Shown here piece by piece: positions 53,736 to 60,907 of a stretch of 64,000 nt of DNA; the first letter of the stretch is position 1; every line of letters starts with the position of its first letter. Position numbers and translations under genes: made by a program. The DNA is from Flagellimonas aurea (GTDB taxonomy: Bacteria > Bacteroidota > Bacteroidia > Flavobacteriales > Flavobacteriaceae): NCBI RefSeq assembly GCF_017313785.1, contig NZ_JAFLNL010000003.1:186001-250000 (forward strand), given 5' to 3'. The notes beneath the pieces were generated by a model. The model ran no database searches. It was not told the DNA's origin and saw only the letters and a list, made by a program, of their open reading frames with translations.

Positions 53736-54336
53736 TTAAACAATATCATCCCTTAAATTATTAAGCTTTCTTTTATATTTTTCAATCGCTTCAGGGTTCA
53801 GGTCCATGACCAAATGTTTCTTGCCAATTCGGTTTCTGCTCTCTACCGCATGGTCCTGAGCATACCCAAAGTCACTTTTCAATTCCTTCATTTGCTCCTC
53901 CAGATGTTTGTACCTGATCTTCGGAACGGTAACCTCGGTATCCAATAGTTCTGGATGGGAGGGTGTTTTCTTCTCAGTCAATTGCTGCTCGAAAAAATCG
54001 AAGTCCCCCTCCCATTCCTCATCATCGGATTCAAGTTCTTGGTTAAAAAGTACCTACATCATTTCAAAGGTGGGCAAGGTCTGTTCCTTTTCGATGTTAC
54101 GCATAATGGCCACAATGGCATTGAACCTACGTTTGATAAGATATTTGAGACTGGCGACGGTCTCCCCCATTTCCTGATCCGGGGAGATACCATGACGTTC
54201 AAAAAAATCCAGCATGGCCAATAAGGTCATGGACCTGGGACCTGCCAAACTTCTTGGAAAACCTTCTGAACTTCAAGGCCACTAATTTCTTTATGGCCAT
54301 ATTCCTGAATTTCTCTTTTTCGTATCGTTTTTCCGT
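53736..54336 (-). pseudogene. BfmA/BtgA-type mobilization gene, broken
   Basis: On the minus strand the sequence reads EKRYEKEKFRNMAIKKLVALKFRRFSKKFGRSQ, then, one base shifted near 54235, SMTLLAMLDFFERHGISPDQEMGETVASLKYLIKRRFNAIVAIMRNIEKEQTLPTFEMM, then an in-frame TAG (54054-54056), then VLFNQELESDDEEWEG... to 53736. The middle block is the conserved BfmA/BtgA core. The expected start codon appears as ACG (54334-54336), where homologues have M-E-K. So the gene has a frameshift, a nonsense codon and perhaps a lost start. Relaxase partner gene absent. Confidence 0.75.
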
Positions 54337-54343
54337 TTTTCCG

Positions 54344-54403
54344 TTTTTCCGTGAAAAATTTGTTGATTTTATTGGGCTGGCGGTATTTTTCCGTGAAAAA
54401 TTT
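54344..54403. repeat. 18-bp direct repeat pair TTTTTCCGTGAAAAATTT
   Basis: Two exact copies, 42 bases apart. Each is partly self-complementary (AAATTTTTCACGGAAAAA). They lie at the 5' side of the mobilization pseudogene and could be a protein-binding site or part of an origin of transfer. Confidence 0.55.
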
Positions 54404-54672
54404 CAAATATCTCCCCTCAAATCATTTTCAAAAATTATATAATCAACTATATATCAGTGTTTTGATAAAAAAACAGATGTATAACATGGCGCTAGCCTGT
54501 TACCCTCTTGCTCTTCCTTTTCGTCCCATAGGGACAAAAACGCATCGCCATGCCACTGAAAAAAGACGGGCTTATTATATGTTTCGATAAATTGTACGGA
54601 CTTTGGGAAAGTCAAATCGGATCATTGCCCCGTACCATCATTGGTTCATTATAAAATTAAGTTTTGTTGCAC

Positions 54673-54698
54673 AAAAAACCCAATCATAATGATTGGGC
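54673..54698 (-). terminator. Terminator of the ssb-radC run
   Basis: CCCAATCAT (54679-54687) pairs with ATGATTGGG (54689-54697). On the minus strand a T run follows, as expected for the end of the ssb-radC transcript. Confidence 0.75.
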
Positions 54699-54747
54699 TT
54701 GATCGGTTCCATTTATCATAATTCCCCTTTGCTTGGATTGTTGGATA

Positions 54748-55223
54748 TCACATCAATTCATTATCGGCAAAACTGTAATAACTACCTTCCGGTGCCAAAA
54801 TGATATGATCGAGCACCTTGACATCGAACAATTGCGCCGCCAGTTGGATCTTTTGGGTCAATTGTTTGTCCATTTCACTGGCCTTCAACTGTCCCGATGG
54901 GTGGTTATGGGCCTTATGTAAAATTTGACATAATGGGCCAGGATGATACCCACGGAAAGCGTCTTGAGTACAATGGCAAAAAGGATGCGCATGTCCACCA
55001 AGGTGCCCGTGATGCCCCCATGGGAAAGCGGATAGATACCCTTGACCTTGTTGGAGCGGTTCAACAACACGATCTTAAAGGTCTCGTGCAGTGCGATCGT
55101 ATCACGGTCCCAGTTCGCGAACAGGAGTTCTGCCACTTCTTTGGAATTTGTGATCGAGAGCGATTTCAGGGTCCCCAGCTTTTCCCGGTAACTTATCTGT
55201 ATTTCATTGACTTTGTGTTCCAT
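54748..55223 (-). pseudogene. RadC/JAB-domain protein, disrupted by a 26-bp insertion
   Basis: From ATG 55223 the frame reads MEHKVNEIQISYREKLGTLKSL...VKGIYPLSHGGITGTLVDMRILFAIVLKTLSVGIILAH, the JAB/RadC domain up to the metal-binding His. It then runs into 26 extra bases and stops early. Beyond the insert, in another frame, the missing part follows: HNHPSGQLKASEMDKQLTQKIQLAAQLFDVKVLDHIILAPEGSYYSFADNELM. The insert (54914-54932 plus one ATGGGCC copy) is flanked by a 7-base direct repeat ATGGGCC at 54907-54913 and 54933-54939. Confidence 0.82.
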
Positions 55224-55283
55224 GTTTTAGACCTTAGAAGTTGAAAGAAAAAGCGCCCCGAACCATGGAGCGCCCGATGGTTT

Positions 55284-55631
55284 CTACTCCTCATTGGTGG
55301 TTCCTCCCAACAATAAGATCTCGTTCACCACTACCTCGGAAACATAGCGTTTGTTCCCTTCCTTGTCCTCGTAGGACCTATGGGTTAGTTTTCCCTCGAC
55401 AGCAATTTTCTTGCCCTTGGATACAAATCCCTCGATGATGTCGACAAGCTTTCCCCATGCGATCAGGGTGTGCCATTCAGTATTGGTCACCTGCTCCCCT
55501 TTACCGTTCCTGTAGTGTTCGTTGGTGGCCAGGTTCACCCGGGCCATGCGCTTTCCGTTCTCAAAATCGGTAATCACAGGGTCCTGCCCCACGTTGCCGA
55601 TCAACTGTACTTTGTTCCGTAAATTTCCCAT
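55284..55631 (-). CDS. ssb: Single-stranded DNA-binding protein
   Basis: 115 residues. OB fold, starting MGNLRNKVQLIGNVGQDPVI. Central NTEWHTLIAWGKLVDIIEGFVSKGKKIAVEGKLTHRSYEDKEGNKRYVSEVVVNEILLL is canonical Ssb. The C-terminal acidic DDDIPF tail of chromosomal Ssb is missing: it ends GGTTNEE. This is typical of short plasmid- and island-encoded copies. It lies 60 bases upstream of the radC remnant on the same strand. Confidence 0.92.
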   Translation of the reverse strand: MGNLRNKVQLIGNVGQDPVITDFENGKRMARVNLATNEHYRNGKGEQVTNTEWHTLIAWGKLVDIIEGFVSKGKKIAVEGKLTHRSYEDKEGNKRYVSEVVVNEILLLGGTTNEE

Positions 55632-56254
55632 GTTAAAAAGGTTTAAAAGGTTAATGATTGCCCCCTCAGTTTATTTTATTCAAATTTTAAGGGGCGTTCG
55701 TTTGGTTTCCTTCGTGCACGGCACAATGAAAGAAGGGGGTTCTGTCAAGGCTTTTGACAGGAAATCGGGAGGGTATATGACGTAGTAAAACCCTAGGGTT
55801 TTCAAGGAAATGGATACCCTATTTGCTGGCAAAACAGGGCCTGGCCTTGAGAGGTTCTACAAGGGCCCTGGGAATTCCATCTGACCCAGTGGCAAGTGAG
55901 CGAACGGGAAGTTGAGCGAGTGAAGTCATTGTGTCCTGATTGGAAGTTCCCAGGCACTGCCCTGTTTTCCGATGCCCCGGAAAACAAACTAGGGCTTCTT
56001 TTATTATAACCCCTTAAAATTTGATGGTGACATAACAGAATTTAAGTCTCTAATCGGTTAGTTTCAAAATAGGTATTTCAAATGGAGAGTAGATTACAAT
56101 CCATCGTTTTCGCACTATTTCGAAAATTAATTAATCTGGCTTTTTATTGAGCTTCCTGTGGAAAACGAGTCCTGATTATTATAAGATGCAAGTCTCAAGG
56201 TGTAATTTGCAAAAAATACCAAAAATTGGTATTTTTGAAGTAGAAATAGAAATT
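55632..56254. other. Non-coding region of the island with long-range stems
   Basis: About 620 bases without a gene. It contains CTGTCAA/TTGACAG (55742-55748, 55754-55760). A CCCT...GCAAA/AGGG hairpin lies near 55817-55839. The outer stem is AAAACAGGGC (55831-55840) with GCCCTGTTTT (55959-55968). The inner stem is CCTGGGAATTCC (55867-55878) with GGAAGTTCCCAGG (55942-55954). 55970-56200 holds nothing obvious, and the ParDE operator lies at 56212-56236. Candidates are an origin of transfer or a structured RNA. Confidence 0.5.
56212..56236 (+). promoter_or_regulatory. Operator palindrome of parDE
   Basis: Perfect 11-base arms AAAAATACCAA (56212-56222) and TTGGTATTTTT (56226-56236) with an AAA centre, 19 bases before the parD start. 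Antitoxin autoregulation is expected at such sites. Confidence 0.6.
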
Positions 56255-56506
56255 ATGAGCAAGAACACATCAATATCACTTGGAAATTACTTTGACCAGT
56301 TTGTCAGTAACCAAGTTTCTGCTGGACGTTATAAAAACGTAAGTGAGGTAATTAGAGCTGGACTTCGACTTTTGGAAAACGAGGAAAGTAAAGTTATTGC
56401 GTTGAGAAACGCTATTCAAGAAGGAATTGACAGCGGAATTGCGCACGATTTTGACCCAAACAAGCATCTTCAGGAATTAAAAGCTAGACGCAAAAAGAAT
56501 GTCTAA
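56255..56506 (+). CDS. parD: ParD-family antitoxin
   Basis: 83 residues from ATG 56255. MSKNTSISLGNYFDQFVSNQVSAGRYKNVSEVIRAGLRLLENEE is the ribbon-helix-helix ParD/CopG start. The C-terminal part (FDPNKHLQELKARRKKNV) is the toxin-binding tail. An upstream frame beginning at 56147 is not part of the family. Its stop overlaps the toxin gene by 8 bases. It binds the 56212-56236 palindrome by inference. Confidence 0.9.
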   Translation: MSKNTSISLGNYFDQFVSNQVSAGRYKNVSEVIRAGLRLLENEESKVIALRNAIQEGIDSGIAHDFDPNKHLQELKARRKKNV

Positions 56507-56798
56507 ATATGAACTGACCAATAAAGCGGTTGAGGATTTGACTGGAATTTGGGAATACACAATTGAAAAATGGTCGGAACAACAAGCTGATAGATATTAT
56601 AATTTACTATTGGACAGTTGTCAGGATATTGCAGATAATCCCGAATTAGGGAAAAATTATGACGGAATCACAAATGACTTATTCGGACTTAAAACTAGTA
56701 GACATATAATTTTTCACAGGAAACGAAATGATTTCCCCATAGAAATTACGAGAATTTTACACGGACAAATGGATTTGAAAATTAGAATAACCGAATAA
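56499..56798 (+). CDS. parE: ParE/RelE-family toxin
   Basis: 99 residues. MSKYELTNKAVEDLTGIWEYTIEKWSEQQADRYYNLLLDSCQDIADNPELGKNYDGITNDLFGLKTSRHIIFHRKRN is the ParE/RelE fold. ParE toxins inhibit gyrase, RelE toxins cleave mRNA; the ParD partner favours the ParE type. The gene overlaps parD by 8 bases (translational coupling). Confidence 0.9.
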   Translation: MSKYELTNKAVEDLTGIWEYTIEKWSEQQADRYYNLLLDSCQDIADNPELGKNYDGITNDLFGLKTSRHIIFHRKRNDFPIEITRILHGQMDLKIRITE

Positions 56799-57254
56799 AG
56801 GTTTATCTGGCAATGATGGTACCATTCAATTTATCATTCTAATTGTGTAAGATACCGTTTGCCTAATAAAGGCACAAATAAGCCAACTATTAGAAAAGGC
56901 ATACAATTTCAGAACATATACAAAACATTTTTAATGAATACCAACTGGATTATCAACTGGTAGTCCTGAAATCCTGGTCTACCATTGAGCATGATGACAT
57001 TGTGGAAACGCCCGACATTGTATACCACTCTGGTCGGATAATATTGAGCACTCCTAGACTCAACACACAAACCTAACATTCAAATCACTACGGCCAAATA
57101 TTACATGGCTCAAACTTTCCGATTTTAATGATCCCGACCATCCTACTCATCAAAACTCGGCTTTATCAAACTGAAGACAATTTACCTTTGATGTTGGAAA
57201 GGTCTTGAAATGGATTTACCCTGAAATGTAAACAAAATTGTTTATATTTGTGGT
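56799..57254. other. Gap between the two toxin-antitoxin pairs; possible ORF remnant
   Basis: About 455 bases. An open stretch from about 56905 to a stop at 57074-57076 reads HIQNIFNEYQLDYQLVVLKSWSTIEHDDIVETPD..., protein-like but without a family match or a start, so it may be a decayed gene. The right end holds a promoter and operator (57229-57250). Confidence 0.4.
57229..57250 (+). promoter_or_regulatory. Promoter with overlapping operator for the XRE/AbiEii pair
   Basis: A perfect 16-base palindrome TAAACAAAATTGTTTA (57229-57244) overlaps the -7 box TATATTTG (57243-57250). The antitoxin ATG is at 57255, so the mRNA would be almost leaderless. A bound antitoxin at the palindrome would block the promoter. 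Confidence 0.55.
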
Positions 57255-57728
57255 ATGATAAGTTATGCGGAAAAATATAAAGGAATACACCCAGGATTGA
57301 TTCTAGAAAGGGAATTGAAGAAAAAATCGTTAAAGCAACGTCCATTCGCCTTGTCCATAAATGAACATCCGCAAACCATTAACGCCATTGTCAAGGGAAG
57401 AAGGGACCTTCCAATTGCAATGGCACTAAAGATAGAAGAGGAATTGGGACTCGAAGAGGGCAGTCTGGCAATGTTGCAGACCTTTTATGATATCCAAAGA
57501 GAGAAGAAGGGAAAACCTTCTCAAACTCCTGATTTCTCCATCCTACGTAAATCCCTATTTTGGGATACGGATATCGATAACCTTAATTGGGACAGACATT
57601 ATAAGGCGGTCATTCGCCGTGTTTTTGAACGAGGGAACAAGGCTGAGCAAAAAGAACTTATTCGTTTTTATGGGGTCGATAAAGTTACTTCCGTAATCAG
57701 ATCTTTGAATAGAATTGAAAAATATTAA
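57255..57728 (+). CDS. XRE-type antitoxin with C-terminal DUF6922-like domain
   Basis: 157 residues. The N-terminal XRE/HigA-like helix-turn-helix (LERELKKKSLKQRPFALSINEHPQTINAIVKGRRDLPIAMALKIEEELGLEEGSL) is followed by a C-terminal domain FWDTDIDNLNWDRHYKAVIRRVFERGNKAEQKELIRFYG, which I recognise as DUF6922-like. Ten bases later the AbiEii gene starts. It should be the antitoxin and repressor at 57229-57244. Fusion of an HTH to DUF6922 is notable, because the domain is also found alone beside AbiEii toxins. Confidence 0.8.
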   Translation: MISYAEKYKGIHPGLILERELKKKSLKQRPFALSINEHPQTINAIVKGRRDLPIAMALKIEEELGLEEGSLAMLQTFYDIQREKKGKPSQTPDFSILRKSLFWDTDIDNLNWDRHYKAVIRRVFERGNKAEQKELIRFYGVDKVTSVIRSLNRIEKY

Positions 57729-57738
57729 AAACACTTAA

Positions 57739-58392
57739 GTGCTTCATTACCATACCGTCAATCCGCTTTTGAAAGAATCCCTTTTCCTATTTATGAAAGC
57801 TGATGAGTTTGATGACTTACGTTTGGTGGGAGGTACTTCATTGAGTCTTCAAATCGGCCACAGGGAGTCCGTTGATATCGACCTTTTTACCGATACCCCT
57901 TATGGAACTCTTGATTTTAATAGTATTGATGCCTATTTGGAAAACCAGTTTCCTTATGTTGATTATATTCGAGACCTTTTCCCCGGTATGGGCAAGTCAT
58001 ATCTTATTGGCCAGGATAGAAACAATGCCATAAAATTGGATGTGTTCCATACCGATGAATTTATTAATCCAACAAAGGTAGTAGATGGTATTCGTTTGGC
58101 ATCCATCGAAGAAATCATAGCGATGAAGCTGGAGGTGATTCAAAATGAGGGTAGGAAAAAAGACTTTTGGGATATTCACGAATTGCTGTCAAGTTACCGT
58201 ATTGATGATATGCTCAAATTACATGAGAAGAGATATCCCTATGGCCATAATCGTGAATTATTGCTGGATAATTTCACCAACTTTGAAAGGGCAGACGATG
58301 ACTTTGATCCCATTTGTCTAAAAGGAAAAATTTGGGCCTTCATAAAGGAGGATATTCAGGGGCACATAGACAAGTTTAGGCAAGCCCGATAA
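57739..58392 (+). CDS. AbiEii/AbiGii-family nucleotidyltransferase toxin
   Basis: 217 residues starting at GTG 57739 (LHYHTVNPLLKESL). The nucleotidyltransferase core is RLVGGTSLSLQIGHRESVDIDLFTDTPYG (GG-x-S/T ... DxD) near 28-56. IEEIIAMKLEVIQNEGRKKDFWDIHELLSSY near 120-150 is the helical substrate-side block. These toxins transfer nucleotides to tRNA (MenT/AbiEii type) or block phage infection by abortive infection. It is the partner of the upstream XRE-DUF6922 protein. Confidence 0.88.
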   Translation: MLHYHTVNPLLKESLFLFMKADEFDDLRLVGGTSLSLQIGHRESVDIDLFTDTPYGTLDFNSIDAYLENQFPYVDYIRDLFPGMGKSYLIGQDRNNAIKLDVFHTDEFINPTKVVDGIRLASIEEIIAMKLEVIQNEGRKKDFWDIHELLSSYRIDDMLKLHEKRYPYGHNRELLLDNFTNFERADDDFDPICLKGKIWAFIKEDIQGHIDKFRQAR

Positions 58393-58657
58393 ACCTCCCA
58401 ATAGGAATTAGACTTAGTTCAATCCTGTAGTTGCACCAAAAATCAGGTGAATTTATTTATACCATAAACATAGCTGACTTCCTTACGCTCCATAGCAACC
58501 AGACCAAATTATTTTTTTATAGAAAATTCCTATATTCATAAATGTTCGAATAAACGATAACTGTACCATATGATAGAATAACAAATCAATTACAACTATT
58601 GACAAACGGTTTTAATCAACTTAAAAGATATCAACAAGGTTTGATTTTCTTAACTTA

Positions 58658-58678
58658 TTTACACCCCTATTACACCTC
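58658..58678. repeat. Right integrase arm-type sites
   Basis: TTTACACCCC (58658-58667) and TTACACCTC (58670-58678) resemble the left-end TTTACACCTC repeats and sit 40-60 bases inside the right att site. Confidence 0.65.
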
Positions 58679-58717
58679 AAACTCTGGGACCCCCATAAAA
58701 TAAGGAAAAGTACATAT

Positions 58718-58732
58718 TGTATCGGGAAATAG
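58718..58732 (+). repeat. Right att site (attR)
   Basis: TGTATCGGGAAATAG, 14 of 15 bases identical to the mnmE 3' end at 49428-49442, in direct orientation. Confidence 0.78.
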
Positions 58733-59092
58733 ATAACAACTACAACCAATAAAATTATTAAAGCTAAAGCTTAACGTGTTTTTGCTTCGAAAAATTACGT
58801 AAATTCATGGTCAGCTCTAAAGACCAATAATAATTTTTTAAGAGCTGTATATGAGCCAGCTAACGGACGAAAAGTTCTTACAACAAATCAAAAACCCTAT
58901 ACGGTTTATGATATTGTGCTATTCGGATTATTGATAAGCATTTGCATACATCGAACGGTTTAAAATGGTTTTTGGAGTTTTATCCTTTCTTCCCTTAACA
59001 TCTTGCTTTCAAGGTTGACCATCAACTACTTGAATACTTGAAATCTGTTTTTTGAACTACTTTTTTAATTGAACTTTCCTTAAAACAAAACG

Positions 59093-59569
59093 ATGGTGTG
59101 GTCTTTATTTTTCAGCATTTTATCATTTTATGGAATACTCATTGTGGTGAACATTCCAGCTCCCTTCCTTGGACTCAATTTTGAAAACGGGGAAGCACCA
59201 AAATTATGGTATGCACCGCCCGGATTTGTTATTCCCATTGTCTGGTTTGTACTGTTCACCCTTCTGGGAATTGGCAGATATTACCTGATTCAGACATCAA
59301 CAAACCACCAATGGTGGCTGTACGGCCTTGCTTTATTGTGCGCTACTTACGCATACTACACGCTGGGATTGGCAAAAATAACCCATGTTTCTGCGCTCTG
59401 GTTCGGACTAATCGGAAATTTAGTCGTTATCATATTTGCCATTTTGGTTGTATACAAACTTTTTCCTATAAACAAGGTTTCCGCACTTTTAACTATTCCC
59501 GTGATTCTATGGACCATGTTCGCCTCAATAATAGTAATCGGTGAAATGAAACTCGAAAAATTGATATAA
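59093..59569 (+). CDS. TspO/MBR-family membrane protein
   Basis: 158 residues with five membrane helices. KLWYAPPGFVIPIVWFVLFTLLGIGRYYLIQ near 47-78 follows the TspO 'W-x-x-P-P-W' block, and LLTIPVILWTMFASIIVI near 130-147 resembles the C-terminal helix with the conserved Trp. TspO proteins bind porphyrins. It is host-side, to the right of attR. Some typical TspO residues are altered, so the family call is moderately sure. Confidence 0.7.
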   Translation: MVWSLFFSILSFYGILIVVNIPAPFLGLNFENGEAPKLWYAPPGFVIPIVWFVLFTLLGIGRYYLIQTSTNHQWWLYGLALLCATYAYYTLGLAKITHVSALWFGLIGNLVVIIFAILVVYKLFPINKVSALLTIPVILWTMFASIIVIGEMKLEKLI

Positions 59570-59716
59570 ATCAATCTATCCAATATTTATTTCCGAGTTT
59601 TTATTCTGACGCTATAACGATTGCCCATAATTAGTGCCCCGCTATTTTTCAAACAAAACGTATCTTTACAACTGTTGCAGCGACCCCTTAACACTAATCA
59701 AGTAACACATCTATTG

Positions 59717-60049
59717 ATGAAAGCGACCATTACGTCCATTGAACTAAGGGGACCGTTCAAATTCTTTGCCCTCTCAGCAACCTCCCTAAAAATCCTTAAA
59801 CAATTAAGGGCTACAAACTATAAGGATTTCAAGAAAAAAGGAGTTTGGACCACACACTACACCATGACGCTCTGGAACACAGAAGAAGAATTGAGGGAGT
59901 TTGCCCATAGCGGCGCACACCTTGAAGCCATGAAAAACAGTGGAGAGATTGCCAAGGAAATACGCACCATTACCATTGATGCCGAGGCGCTTCCCAATTG
60001 GTCAGAAGCAAAAAAACTGCTTGAAAAAGGAAAAGTGTGGAAATTTTGA
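59717..60049 (+). CDS. DUF3291-like protein
   Basis: 110 residues from ATG 59717 (MKATITSIELRGPFKFFALSATSLKILKQLRATNYKDFKKKGVWTTHYTMTLW). It is a small alpha-beta-barrel-like protein of the DUF3291 type, with the conserved aromatic run TLWNTEEELREFAHSGAHLEAM. The upstream in-frame sequence from 59621 is not conserved-looking. Function unknown. Confidence 0.65.
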   Translation: MKATITSIELRGPFKFFALSATSLKILKQLRATNYKDFKKKGVWTTHYTMTLWNTEEELREFAHSGAHLEAMKNSGEIAKEIRTITIDAEALPNWSEAKKLLEKGKVWKF

Positions 60050-60283
60050 AAAATTACAGGAAAGTAGCTTGTACTGCTCTTTCTTGATGTATAGGCCAAA
60101 TTAGCCATAGGTGTATTCAGCATACCATTTGCCGTCAGTTAGTATTTTTAAAAGGTTCTTCCAGCTTAGCATCATTACATTCAAAAATTTATGTTAAATA
60201 CGGACTTGTTCACCAAAATCGGGCTGTGACACGTATTATCCTTCCATAAATTTTAATGATCTTTAGGATTTTTAATAGGACGA

Positions 60284-60844
60284 ATGGGCAAAAGGAAGAA
60301 GCAAGCCAAAGTATTACGCATATTTAGAAAAGTACACCGAACCACAGGAGCATTATTATTCATTTTTTTCTTTTTTATATCCATATCCGGACTCATCTTG
60401 GGATGGAAAAAGAACTCCAACGGATATATTCTCCCCAAGACACAAAAAGGTACAACTGCCGACCTAAAAAAATGGCTGCCCGTTGATAGTCTTCATACCA
60501 TAGCCATCACTACAATTCAAAATGAGTTTAGGGACAGAACTTTAGAAGTTGATCGTATTGATATTAGAAAGGAAAAGGGCTCTGTAAAATTTATTTTTGT
60601 CGACTCCTTTTATGAAATCCAGTTGGATGGTGCTAATGGCAATGTACTCTCCATCGGAAAAAGACGGTCTGATTTTTTGGAAAACGTTCACGATGGCTCT
60701 ATTGTGGACGATTATCTAGGCACCGATGGGTATGTTAAATTGGTTTATACAACTGTAATGGGCGTTTCCCTATTTATTTTTACCGTCACTGGTTTTTGGC
60801 TTTGGTACGGACCAAAACGAATGAGAAAAGCCAACAAAGCGTAA
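60284..60844 (+). CDS. PepSY-associated membrane protein
   Basis: 186 residues. A first membrane helix at 18-40 after the basic KLRIFRKVHRTTGALLF-like start (VHRTTGALLFIFFFFISISGLILGWKKN), a PepSY-like periplasmic region (about 45-130) and a second membrane helix near 155-175 ending FWLWYGPKRMRK. The H-x-x-x-G near residue 18 and GLILGW are the PepSY_TM signature. It may act in metal or redox stress at the membrane, but this is inferred. Confidence 0.78.
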   Translation: MGKRKKQAKVLRIFRKVHRTTGALLFIFFFFISISGLILGWKKNSNGYILPKTQKGTTADLKKWLPVDSLHTIAITTIQNEFRDRTLEVDRIDIRKEKGSVKFIFVDSFYEIQLDGANGNVLSIGKRRSDFLENVHDGSIVDDYLGTDGYVKLVYTTVMGVSLFIFTVTGFWLWYGPKRMRKANKA

Positions 60845-60907
60845 TTCTTACCAAAAAGAAAACCGTTCAAACATAGTGATTGAACAGCTTAATTTTAGTT
60901 TTATCTT

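Larger units (their letters stand above)
54337..54747. other. Intergenic region with direct repeats between mobilization and radC remnants
   Basis: About 410 bases without a credible gene. TTTTTCCGTGAAAAATTT occurs twice, exactly, at 54344-54361 and 54386-54403. TTTTCCGT is repeated in tandem at about 54329-54352, overlapping the mobilization gene's 5' end. A minus-strand terminator lies at 54673-54698. The rest (54430-54660) shows nothing I can assign. Confidence 0.5.
49428..58732 (+). mobile_element. Integrative island in the mnmE 3' end
   Basis: About 9.3 kb. It carries a tyrosine recombinase next to attL, an excisionase-like HTH gene, a primase-helicase, a Toprim primase, ssb, broken bfmA/btgA and radC genes, and two toxin-antitoxin pairs. 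Boundaries are the imperfect 15-base direct repeat. TTTACACCTC-like sites lie just inside both ends: five at the left (49561-49639) and two at the right (58658-58678). No relaxase or conjugation gene was found, so it is at most mobilisable. Insertion in the C-terminal codons of mnmE is the site type known for Salmonella genomic island 1. Confidence 0.8.
58393..59092. other. Right end of the island and host intergenic region
   Basis: About 700 bases without a credible gene. It holds two right-end arm-type sites (58658-58667, 58670-58678) and the right att copy (58718-58732). To the right is AT-rich host sequence. A 27-codon open frame at 58851-58934 (MSQLTDEKF...) has no support. Confidence 0.55.

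Noticed and set aside
54329..54403. CRISPR-like repeats
   Set aside because: Only two 18-base copies, no regular spacer lengths and no cas genes.
54254..54590. Plus-strand open frames over the mobilization gene remnant
   Set aside because: They read the TTTTTCCGT repeats into Phe/Ser-rich low-complexity sequence, whereas the minus strand gives a recognisable protein family.
58851..58934. 27-codon open frame right of attR (MSQLTDEKF...)
   Set aside because: Too short, no homologue known, no promoter box in place.
59093..59569. TspO-like gene as island cargo
   Set aside because: It lies about 360 bases outside the right att site and arm sites.
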